Origin: Promethearchaeota archaeon
GTDB taxonomy: Archaea; Asgardarchaeota; Lokiarchaeia; Sigyniarchaeales; SOKP01
Assembly: GCA_019058135.1 (NCBI GenBank)
Contig: JAHLWE010000381.1
Location: forward strand, 1-12,182
Length of the DNA stretch: 12,182 bases
Direction of reading: 5' to 3'
This document shows, piece by piece, positions 7,210 to 12,182 of this stretch. Within the stretch, counting starts at the first letter, position 1, and the number at the start of each line of letters is the position of its first letter. Both the position numbers and the translations under genes were made by a program. The notes beneath the pieces are model-generated. The model had not been told where the DNA came from and did not search any database. It worked only from the letters and a program-made list of their open reading frames with translations.

Positions 7210-7289
7210 GAAATTAAATTTTTAAAAAATTTGGTATTGAATTTGAGAATATTATATTATTATACTTTATTTTAAGAGAGTTTTTTCTT

Positions 7290-7694
7290 CTAAAATTCAT
7301 TTTTTCTAAGTTTCTCTATTAAATTAAGAAAATTTAATAATGTAATCGAATAAGATTCTAAATTCTTTATTTGATCCTCATTTTCTAACTTATTTAATAG
7401 CCATTTAAATTTCTTAATTAAAATCTTCTCTAATTTTTCAGTAACTTCAGAATAATTACTTAATACCGACTCTTTTGTATATTTTAAATTTTCCACACTC
7501 ATGTCATTATACTTCTTAATTATTTCTTCTCCCTCCTTAACAATTATTACTTTCTTATTGCAAATTGGGCAGAAAACATCTTCACTTTTAAATTTAAACA
7601 AAGGAGAATTACAAATAGGACAAGCTTTATTTAACATTGTTGAGCCTTTTCCTAAAAGTTCCGCCATTTTTTTAAAATCTTTTTCTTTAAGCAT
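7290..7694 (-). CDS. SSSCA1/ZNRD2-like (autoantigen p27) zinc-binding protein
   Basis: Small zinc protein of the Sjogren's syndrome/scleroderma autoantigen 1 family, found in archaea and eukaryotes; its archaeal role is not established. The N-terminal motif KKMAELLGKGSTMLNKACPICNSPLF is the family hallmark, with zinc ligands Cys25, Cys28, Cys42 and Cys45 in two CPIC knuckles. After about residue 60 the protein is charged and helical, possibly a coiled coil. The length of 134 aa is usual for archaeal members. It begins 26 nt after the eS17 stop and is probably cotranscribed with it. It ends about 110 nt before the tRNA gene. Confidence 0.85.
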   Translation of the reverse strand: MLKEKDFKKMAELLGKGSTMLNKACPICNSPLFKFKSEDVFCPICNKKVIIVKEGEEIIKKYNDMSVENLKYTKESVLSNYSEVTEKLEKILIKKFKWLLNKLENEDQIKNLESYSITLLNFLNLIEKLRKNEF

Positions 7695-7720
7695 TTTCTT
7701 TAAAATTATATTCTCTTTTT

Positions 7721-7924
7721 CTAATTAGATTCATTTTTCTCTTTAATTTTAAGCAAATTTACAATATATCCAGCTATCCTATTTCTTAAGTGTTTTGAAT
7801 CTATCTCCGCATATTTATTCAATAAATCTTTATTTTCATTAAAGTCAGTGGTAAATATATTCGGATATTTTTCAATTAATTCTTTTGAAATATTTTTTAT
7901 CAATATAGTTCTAATTTTTCCCAT
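7721..7924 (-). CDS. rps17e: 30S ribosomal protein eS17
   Basis: Small-subunit protein shared only by archaea and eukaryotes. The 67-aa chain carries the family pattern throughout: MGKIRTILIKNISKELIEKY, then FTTDFNENKDLLNKYAEIDS, then KHLRNRIAGYIVNLLKI, and has normal archaeal length. The ATG at 7924 is preceded by GAGGA 12 nt upstream. A TATA box further upstream predicts a leader of about 20 nt, so the gene has its own promoter and probably drives the downstream SSSCA1-like gene. Confidence 0.95.
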   Translation of the reverse strand: MGKIRTILIKNISKELIEKYPNIFTTDFNENKDLLNKYAEIDSKHLRNRIAGYIVNLLKIKEKNESN

Positions 7925-7936
7925 TTTTTACAAAAT

Positions 7937-7976
7937 TCCTCTAATTTCAATAATAATATGAATATTTTATTATAAA
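7937..7976 (-). promoter_or_regulatory. Promoter and ribosome binding site of eS17
   Basis: On the minus strand TTTATAAT (7969-7976) is followed by GAGGA (7937-7941) and the ATG at 7924. The TATA-to-ATG distance of about 48 nt gives a predicted leader of about 20 nt containing the ribosome binding site, a coherent arrangement. Confidence 0.5.
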
Positions 7977-8124
7977 TCTTAAATTTTTTGCTTTTAAGAT
8001 AACTACTATTATTTATTTTACAAAAAATGTTGATGACAAATGAAATGCATACCCACCCTTTAGTTTTATTTTCTGTCGCCAAAAAATAAATTCGGATATT
8101 TAACTAATTCAGCATACCTAAAGT

Positions 8125-8361
8125 TCAAATCCAAAATTTCATTACTTTAATTTTGCCTTTCTCCAAGATTTTATATCGTTTCAACATATCCCTACTAATA
8201 AATTTCCTTGAATTTTTAAATAATCTCAAATCATTAAAACCAAATAATAGGGCTGTTCCGTTTCTATAATTTATAGATGATTTCTCATCATTTAATATCT
8301 TATTTGGATATGAGGGGTGAAGTTCCTCATTGTATATACAACGTAAATCCGAGCTTATCAT
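8125..8361 (-). CDS. Hypothetical protein, 78 aa, unrecognised
   Basis: I do not recognise this protein. It is a basic soluble ORF with mixed composition (MISSDLRCIYNEELHPSY at the start, then LFKNSRKFISRDMLKRYKIL) and no cysteine pair or membrane segment. Support for it being real comes from an amino-acid composition unlike translated intergenic A/T and from an ATTTAAATA box centred 33 nt upstream of the ATG, which fits a leaderless or very short-leader archaeal gene. A T-run on the minus strand at about 8080-8091 could end its transcript. It lies between PRC-barrel and eS17 genes on the same strand but is separated from both by more than 100 nt. Confidence 0.5.
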   Translation of the reverse strand: MISSDLRCIYNEELHPSYPNKILNDEKSSINYRNGTALLFGFNDLRLFKNSRKFISRDMLKRYKILEKGKIKVMKFWI

Positions 8362-8389
8362 TTGTCATCATTTAATAAAAGAAAATCAT

Positions 8390-8398
8390 TATTTAAAT
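8390..8398 (-). promoter_or_regulatory. TATA-like box of the 78-aa ORF
   Basis: ATTTAAATA on the minus strand is centred near 8394, about 33 nt before the ATG at 8361. This would give a leader of only a few nucleotides. Confidence 0.35.
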
Positions 8399-8413
8399 AT
8401 TTTTTATAGTTGT

Positions 8414-8423
8414 AAAAAAAAAA
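8414..8423 (-). terminator. T10 tract downstream of the PRC-barrel gene
   Basis: A run of ten T residues on the minus strand, preceded by a second T7 tract (about 8438-8444), lies about 60 nt after the PRC-barrel stop. This is a typical archaeal oligo-T terminator arrangement. Confidence 0.45.
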
Positions 8424-8481
8424 GATATTTTTAATCCAAAAAAATTTTAATCAAAGGAATTTAAAAACTTTCAATTAATAA

Positions 8482-8811
8482 TTAAATCAAGCTCTTTATT
8501 TCAGAAAAAGTTTCATCTCTTAATCTCTCAACATCTTGCAACTGGATTTCATCTGCTTGTTTAGCAGGAATTTTTAAATTTACAACTGAATTGATAGCTT
8601 TTATTTCTTCTGCGGAAATTGTAAATTCTACACCTAATCCCTTTACGATTATTGAAATTTTTTGTGGAAAAAATTGAATTTTAACACTTCTTACGATTCC
8701 CACTTTTCTAGCATAGGAATCAATTACTTCAAGTCCAATTAATTTTCCTGGTGCAGGAAGTTCATATAATTCTGCTTCGATTGTAGTATTAAGAATTTTA
8801 TCCAATTTCAT
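8482..8811 (-). CDS. PRC-barrel domain protein
   Basis: Small archaeal PRC-barrel protein. The fold is a six-stranded beta-barrel otherwise found in RimM, the photosynthetic reaction-centre H subunit and CdvA. Residues about 18-85 carry the pattern: LPAPGKLIGLEVIDSYARKVGIVRSV, then KISIIVKGLGVEFTISAEEIKAINSVVNLK. A C-terminal amphipathic segment (QLQDVERLRDETFSEIKSLI) may mediate assembly. Stand-alone proteins of this kind are common in archaea and their function is not known; some have been discussed in connection with cell division or RNA metabolism, but nothing here decides. The gene has its own TATA box about 37 nt upstream. Confidence 0.8.
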   Translation of the reverse strand: MKLDKILNTTIEAELYELPAPGKLIGLEVIDSYARKVGIVRSVKIQFFPQKISIIVKGLGVEFTISAEEIKAINSVVNLKIPAKQADEIQLQDVERLRDETFSEIKSLI

Positions 8812-8843
8812 TATTAATCAATTTCACTATCAAAAAGAAATAA

Positions 8844-8851
8844 TAATATAT
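8844..8851 (-). promoter_or_regulatory. TATA box of the PRC-barrel gene
   Basis: ATATATTA on the minus strand is centred about 37 nt before the ATG at 8811, predicting a leader of roughly a dozen nucleotides. Confidence 0.4.
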
Positions 8852-8874
8852 CATGTGCATATTACAATTACACT

Positions 8875-8921
8875 GATATAATTTTCCAAAGAAAAAAAAT
8901 ATTAAATGTTGTAATTATATC
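8875..8921. repeat. Inverted GATATAATT pair
   Basis: GATATAATT at 8875-8883 is repeated in inverse orientation as AATTATATC at 8913-8921, separated by 29 nt. Both copies have TTACAA- or TTGTAA-type sequence nearby. It could be a binding site pair for Orc1 or another regulator. Confidence 0.4.
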
Positions 8922-9236
8922 CTCTAAAAAAATTAATATCCAATTACTATCGATCAATTTCAATATTTAAAAATATTTAATAAATTAAATAATATGGAAA
9001 TTTATAATTTAAGAAAAATTCACTTAACAAATTCTCTTGCTTTAAAAATTTATTCAATTTAATTCGACAAAATCTTGTAAATAAAAGAAGTATAGGATCG
9101 GATCTTTATATTTTTTTGATTAATACCAAATTATGATTTTTATGAATTATGTTTTAGGAATTTTTATTTTTATTTAATAATAAATCAAAACTCTGTTTAT
9201 TATTATTAATTTCAATATTTTTTTAATAAATATATT

Positions 9237-9243
9237 AAAGGGG
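9237..9243 (+). promoter_or_regulatory. Ribosome binding site that locates the orc1 start
   Basis: AAAGGGG followed by T can pair with the archaeal anti-Shine-Dalgarno with one G-U pair. It lies 9 nt before ATA (9253) and 12 nt before ATT (9256), with no ATG, GTG or TTG in that frame between the upstream TAA (9181) and codon 112. Confidence 0.5.
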
Positions 9244-9252
9244 TCGATTAAA

Positions 9253-10458
9253 ATAATTCATAATTTTATTGAGGATCAACTAAAAAAACCTACTCTATTC
9301 ATAGATGAAAGCAAATTAGATATAAATTTTGTTCCCGAAGATTTACTTCACAGAGAAAAAGAATTAATTCTTCTCTCGCAATTATTTCTCATACTAATAA
9401 CCCAACCAAATTCAGTTTCGAGAAAAGTTGTAATAACAGGTGGAATTGGTATCGGAAAAACGGTAACTGTTAAACATTTTGGCCAACTAATTAAAAGCAC
9501 AGCAGAAAAAAGAAAGATCCCAATTGAATATTTCCATATTAATTGTAGAAAAGAAAGAACAGGATATAAAATATTAGTCAAAATCATGAAACATTTTAAT
9601 AAAAACTTTCCTTCTAGAGGTTTTTCATTTCAAGATTTACTCGATATGTTGAAGGATAATTTAAATCGACAAAATAAGCATTTAATTTTGGTTTTAGATG
9701 AATTAAGTTACATAATTATGAAAAATGATGACATAATCTATGCATTAACAAGAATTAATGATGAGACGTTAAATACTTCTCAAAGACTATCAATTATCGG
9801 AATTATTAGAGATATTTCAAGTTTAAATAATTTAGATGAAAGTACGTTAAGTACACTTCAAAGCAACATTATTCATTTTAATAAATATAGTAAAAATCAA
9901 ATAATTGACATCCTAAAGTCTAGAGTAAAGATTTCAATAAAACCTAATGTAATTGATTACAATATCTTTGATATGATCTCTAATTTAGTATATAAAAGCG
10001 GTGATATGAGAAAAGCGCTATATATGTTATGGGCTTCTATAAAGATTGCAGAGGAAAGAAATTTAAAAAAAGTTTCACCAGAATGTGTTCGATTAGCAAA
10101 TAATAAAACAATATCAAATTTTTCACAAGATCTTCTAATCTCTATTGAATCTCATAAATTAATCCTTCTTTTTTCAATCTTAAATGTCTTAGAAAAAAAT
10201 AAAAAATCTTATGGACTTATTTCAAAAATAAAAGAAGAATTTCAACAAATATGTGAATATTTAAAACTATCAATTTTTTCTTACTCACAAATAATGAATT
10301 ATCTTCATGAGCTGGAAAAATATGGGATTATATCGATAAAAATTAAAAGTAAAAATATTAGAGGAAGACAGGCGCAAGTAAGTATAAATGATATTTCTCT
10401 CGAATTATTAAAAAAAAAATTATTATCGATTTTTGAAAGTCGAGGTTTAAATATATGA
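9253..10458 (+). CDS. orc1: Orc1/Cdc6 replication initiator, AAA+ ATPase
   Basis: Binds origin DNA and loads the MCM helicase. The reading frame continues well upstream of the first ATG (9586): the added ~111 residues contain the family signature LFIDESKLDINFVPEDLLHRE and the Walker A loop GGIGIGKT (residues 63-70). Walker B is LILVLDEL (Asp149-Glu150). A C-terminal winged helix occupies about residues 300-390 (SYGLISKIKEEF, then YLHELEKYGII and the RGRQAQVSI wing). The full protein of about 400 aa has normal length; starting at 9586 would delete the P-loop. No standard start codon exists in frame, so I propose ATA 9253 or ATT 9256 behind an AAAGGGG site. The last codon overlaps the next gene as ATGA. 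Confidence 0.9.
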   Translation: MIHNFIEDQLKKPTLFIDESKLDINFVPEDLLHREKELILLSQLFLILITQPNSVSRKVVITGGIGIGKTVTVKHFGQLIKSTAEKRKIPIEYFHINCRKERTGYKILVKIMKHFNKNFPSRGFSFQDLLDMLKDNLNRQNKHLILVLDELSYIIMKNDDIIYALTRINDETLNTSQRLSIIGIIRDISSLNNLDESTLSTLQSNIIHFNKYSKNQIIDILKSRVKISIKPNVIDYNIFDMISNLVYKSGDMRKALYMLWASIKIAEERNLKKVSPECVRLANNKTISNFSQDLLISIESHKLILLFSILNVLEKNKKSYGLISKIKEEFQQICEYLKLSIFSYSQIMNYLHELEKYGIISIKIKSKNIRGRQAQVSINDISLELLKKKLLSIFESRGLNI

Positions 10459-10745
10459 AAAATAAAATCCAAAATGAATATAATATTGAAAATCTTTTCT
10501 GCTCAAGGGCGAGAGCTAAAATAATAAAAACTTTAGCTCTAAATAATGAATTAAATATATCTAAAATTATAAAAAATACAAAATTGAATCATTCTAATGT
10601 TGTAAATCATTTAAACTTCTTAAAAAAAATTAATTTTATTCAAGAAAAGAATTTTGGTCGTATTAGGATTTATAGATATAAAGAAGAAAATATAAAAGCC
10701 CATTGTGTTAAAAAGTTAATAGAATTGATAGAAAATATTTACTAA
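10455..10745 (+). CDS. Small winged-helix (ArsR/MarR-like) DNA-binding protein
   Basis: A 96-aa protein dominated by one winged helix-turn-helix: helix CSRARAKIIKTLALN, helix NISKIIKNTKLN, recognition helix HSNVVNHLNFLKKINFI, then a wing EKNFGRIRIYRYK and a C-terminal helix. This is the arrangement of archaeal ArsR-like regulators. No metal-binding cysteine motif is evident. Its ATG overlaps the orc1 stop (ATGA), indicating translational coupling, so it is probably made with Orc1 and may regulate that operon or act at the origin; the latter is inference. A paralogous or domain-split winged helix derived from Orc1 is less likely, since Orc1 keeps its own. Confidence 0.75.
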   Translation: MKNKIQNEYNIENLFCSRARAKIIKTLALNNELNISKIIKNTKLNHSNVVNHLNFLKKINFIQEKNFGRIRIYRYKEENIKAHCVKKLIELIENIY

Positions 10746-10844
10746 CCTTAAAGAAAAAAATGTTCTATAATTTAATTAAATTCCTTAAACTAAACACCAA
10801 TAAATTATCTAAATTAAAATATTTTTTTTTAATTAATATTTAAA

Positions 10845-11489
10845 ATGATCTTTTTTATAATTCTGGTAATAATTTCTATTTACTTTTCCATTTTAGATCT
10901 TAGGAATCGAAGAATTCCATTAAAAAATTTTAAAATTTTATTTCTTATCAGTTTGTTTTTTATTTTTTTTCTATTTATTTCTCTTGATTTTACCTTAATC
11001 TTACTTTTTTTATCACATATTGTTCTTTTGTTTTTTTTTTGTTTTGTTTTTTATCTGCTAAATTTTATTGGGGGTGGAGATGCAAAATACCTCTTTTTTA
11101 TTTCAATTTTCAATTTTTATTACTCATTGGAAATAATTAATTTAATTGACTTCTTTTTTCTTTTTATTTTTATTTATTTTTCCTTATTTATTCCAAATTT
11201 AATAAAGAATCAGCTTTATTTTCGTTCATTATATGAACAATTTTTAATATTTCTTGATATAAGGATGAGGATCTTTTTTGATTTTTATCTAAAATTATGT
11301 TTTAAATTTTTTCCTTTAAAATCCATAAAAAAGTATGATGACATTAAATATAAAATAAAATCATTTTCAATTTTATATGATTTTAAAACCGGTGTTTTCT
11401 ATGTTATTTCCCAATATAAAATGCCTGTAATAATTATAAGTTTTTTATCTTATCTTTTCTATTTAGCTCTAAATTTTTGTGTATTTTAA
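10845..11489 (+). CDS. Prepilin/prearchaellin peptidase, A24 GxGD aspartyl protease
   Basis: Polytopic membrane protease that cleaves class III signal peptides of archaellins and type IV pilins. The two catalytic aspartates are visible: Asp18 in ILDLRNRRIP after the first membrane segment, and Asp79 in the GGGDAKY motif that fits GxGD. Several hydrophobic segments follow (about residues 5-17, 31-48, 50-73, 84-125 and a C-terminal one around 190-212), with a basic cytosolic stretch near residues 128-165. The 214-aa length is in range for archaeal FlaK/PibD/EppA-type enzymes; which one cannot be told. Start ATG at 10845, with AAAATATT about 25 nt upstream as a possible leaderless promoter. A helical protein gene follows after 24 nt. 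Confidence 0.8.
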   Translation: MIFFIILVIISIYFSILDLRNRRIPLKNFKILFLISLFFIFFLFISLDFTLILLFLSHIVLLFFFCFVFYLLNFIGGGDAKYLFFISIFNFYYSLEIINLIDFFFLFIFIYFSLFIPNLIKNQLYFRSLYEQFLIFLDIRMRIFFDFYLKLCFKFFPLKSIKKYDDIKYKIKSFSILYDFKTGVFYVISQYKMPVIIISFLSYLFYLALNFCVF

Positions 11490-11513
11490 ATAAATCAATT
11501 TTTAATAAAAGTT

Positions 11514-11822
11514 ATGTTATTAAAAAAAAACACATTAGAAAAAGCTATAGATTTTATCTCCAATATTGATTTTGATGATTCAGAACAATTAATGATTTTT
11601 AATAAAGTTAAAAATATAATCTCCAGTTTAAAAGATCCTGAAATTTCAAAAAAAATCGAAGAATTATATGAATTATCTTCAGATTTACCTTTTAAAGAGT
11701 TACTTATACAAATTTTAGAAAAATTAAATATTGAACAGTTGAATTCAATTTTTAAATTGCTTATAAATAATGAGGAACTCATTGATTATTTACAAGATAT
11801 ACTTTTGGAAAAAATAATATAA
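11514..11822 (+). CDS. Hypothetical all-helical protein, 102 aa
   Basis: I do not recognise this protein. It is acidic-lysine rich and predicted almost wholly helical, with repeated amphipathic units such as LEKAIDFISNIDF, KKIEELYELSSDLPFKELLIQILEKL and NNEELIDYLQDILLEKI. This could be a small helical-repeat or coiled-coil protein. There is no signal peptide or membrane segment. It begins 24 nt after the prepilin peptidase and is probably in its operon, but no functional link is apparent. No Shine-Dalgarno is seen. Its stop lies only a few nucleotides before the tnpB remnant, so the insertion or its decay may have altered its original 3' end. Confidence 0.6.
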   Translation: MLLKKNTLEKAIDFISNIDFDDSEQLMIFNKVKNIISSLKDPEISKKIEELYELSSDLPFKELLIQILEKLNIEQLNSIFKLLINNEELIDYLQDILLEKII

Positions 11823-11828
11823 ATATCC

Positions 11829-11969
11829 TTGCTTAAATCGTTAAAATGAGATGTTATTAACGCAGATTTAGATGCATCGTATAACATTTTAAAAAAAGCA
11901 TTCTCGAATGCTTTTTCAGCGGACGGGATAGGAAGTTGTCGGACTACAACCATAATTGATTGCCAGTGA
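11829..11969 (+). pseudogene. 3' remnant of IS200/IS605-family tnpB (OrfB) transposon nuclease gene
   Basis: TnpB is the RNA-guided nuclease of IS200/IS605 elements and ancestor of Cas12. Translation in one frame gives LLKSLK, a TGA stop at 11847-11849, then DVINADLDASYNILKKAF and SNAFSADGIGSCRTTTIIDC ending at TGA 11967-11969. The INADL(N/D)ASYNILKKAF(P/S)NAFSADGI segment is the conserved C-terminal RuvC-III region of archaeal TnpB, carrying the last catalytic Asp of the D-E-D triad. Everything upstream, including the DED first Asp, Glu and zinc finger, is missing; the TGA probably replaces a Gly codon. A 10-bp hairpin (AAAAAGCATT/AATGCTTTTT, 11893-11916) and a GTTGT/ACAAC stem (11935-11950) lie within. 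Local G+C is higher than its surroundings, a sign of transfer. Confidence 0.85.
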
Positions 11970-11970
11970 A

Positions 11971-11990
11971 CACGTTGATGTTATCATGTG
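11971..11990 (+). mobile_element. Right-end hairpin of the IS200/IS605 remnant
   Basis: CACGTTGAT and ATCATGTG pair around a GTT loop, with one bulged T and one G-U pair. An imperfect, bulged palindrome just after the tnpB stop is the kind of site recognised by the TnpA tyrosine transposase. The form resembles the GTCGTGTGAGGTTC right end of ISDra2. A direct repeat GTGAAC occurs at 11966-11971 and 11988-11993. The element border is likely around 11993-12000; the left end and tnpA are absent. Confidence 0.6.
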
Positions 11991-12090
11991 AACTAGTAAT
12001 AATATTTTTTATAATTTATTATTTTTAATTGTCTTTATTTCAATAAAGAAAGGATATTTAAATTTTTGAGATATTTATTTTTTAGATTTT

Positions 12091-12098
12091 TTTATAAA
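12091..12098 (+). promoter_or_regulatory. TATA box of the gene entering the right edge
   Basis: TTTATAAA is centred 27 nt upstream of the ATG at 12122, exactly the distance expected when transcription begins at the start codon (leaderless mRNA). Confidence 0.5.
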
Positions 12099-12121
12099 TC
12101 ATCTCATTTTAATATATTATA

Positions 12122-12182
12122 ATGACCATCTTAATGGATATTATTCTCGTTATTTGTTCATATCTTTATGTTTTAGTTGTGA
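12122..12182 (+). CDS. Partial ORF, start of a probable membrane protein
   Basis: An ATG opens MTILMDIILVICSYLYVLVV and remains open to the end of the window (20 codons plus one base). The sequence is hydrophobic, consistent with a signal anchor or first membrane helix. Support comes from a well-placed TATA box giving a leaderless arrangement. A second ATG five codons in (12134) is an alternative start. Product cannot be assigned. Confidence 0.35.
   Translation, partial: MTILMDIILVICSYLYVLVV

Larger units (their letters stand above)
8812..9252. other. Gene-free AT-rich region upstream of orc1, candidate replication origin
   Basis: No ORF of note is present in these 441 nt. Archaeal origins usually lie beside orc1/cdc6 genes, and this region has the expected traits: an inverted 9-mer near one end, a very A/T-rich core (about 8957-9010, many AATATTTAA-like units) that could unwind, and divergent flanking transcription. 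A GGATCGGATC motif occurs at about 9097-9106. I could not identify a canonical origin recognition box with the G-string seen in other archaea, so the origin call rests mainly on position. Confidence 0.35.

Noticed and set aside
7900..8082. 60-aa ORF on the minus strand (starts TTG)
   Set aside because: It overlaps the eS17 start codon, ribosome binding site and promoter, begins with TTG without a ribosome binding site, and ends in a low-complexity K/L/I stretch; probably chance.
8030..8124. Possible tRNA or C/D-box RNA (GTTCAAATCC T-loop-like motif, TTGATGA box-C-like motif, two GCATACC copies)
   Set aside because: No acceptor or anticodon stem can be formed around the T-loop-like motif, and no CTGA box D lies at a suitable distance.
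10760..10843. 27-codon + strand ORF ending one base before the prepilin peptidase ATG
   Set aside because: Composition is that of translated A/T-rich spacer (N, K, L, F, I), with no ribosome binding site; not enough support for a gene.
12033..12048. CTTTAT/ATAAAG hairpin after the tnpB remnant as a terminator or second element end
   Set aside because: A 6-bp A/T-rich stem is easily formed by chance in this sequence and has no T-tract immediately after it.

Overview
This window reads as a stretch of very AT-rich archaeal chromosome carrying mostly information-processing genes. The archaeal assignment rests on uL3-uL4-uL23 in archaeal order, eS17, transcription factor B, an Orc1/Cdc6 initiator, an Ser/His/Asp (ER-like) signal peptidase, a GxGD prepilin peptidase, a PRC-barrel protein, a ZNRD2/SSSCA1-type zinc protein, and TATA-type promoter boxes in front of short leaders. 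The eukaryote-like uL3 N-terminus (APRHGSLAFLPRKR), together with the low G+C, suggests an Asgard (Lokiarchaeia-like) lineage; this is an inference from memory of the families, not a tested placement.

Layout. 1-2111 (+): signal peptidase, then an unrecognised 394-aa protein. 2181-4270 (-): uL3, uL4, uL23, a ribosomal cluster that stops before the expected uL2. 4271-4628: divergent regulatory region with a long hairpin-rich leader for TFB. 4629-5684 (+): TFB, overlapping tail to tail with a (-) radical-SAM tRNA methylthiotransferase of the MtaB/CDKAL1 type (5664-6968). 7083-7179 (-): tRNA-Glu(CTC) with a 22-nt insertion in the D loop, most simply an intron. 7290-8811 (-): SSSCA1-like zinc protein, eS17, an unrecognised 78-aa ORF and a PRC-barrel protein. 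8812-9252: AT-rich gene-free stretch that could be a replication origin. 9253-10745 (+): Orc1/Cdc6, whose true start lies about 333 nt upstream of its first ATG and must use a non-standard codon, translationally coupled to a winged-helix protein. 10845-11822 (+): prepilin peptidase and a small helical protein. 11829-11990: 3' remnant of an IS200/IS605 tnpB gene with its right-end hairpin. 12122-12182 (+): beginning of a membrane protein, cut by the window edge.

Functionally the genes cover translation (three large-subunit proteins, eS17, tRNA-Glu, tRNA modification), transcription initiation (TFB), replication initiation (Orc1/Cdc6) and protein export and surface structures (signal peptidase, prepilin peptidase). 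No defence island, CRISPR array or biosynthetic cluster is visible. The most unusual items are the tnpB remnant, which keeps exactly the segment that normally encodes the guide-RNA scaffold, the D-loop tRNA intron, the non-ATG orc1 start, and the structured TFB leader.
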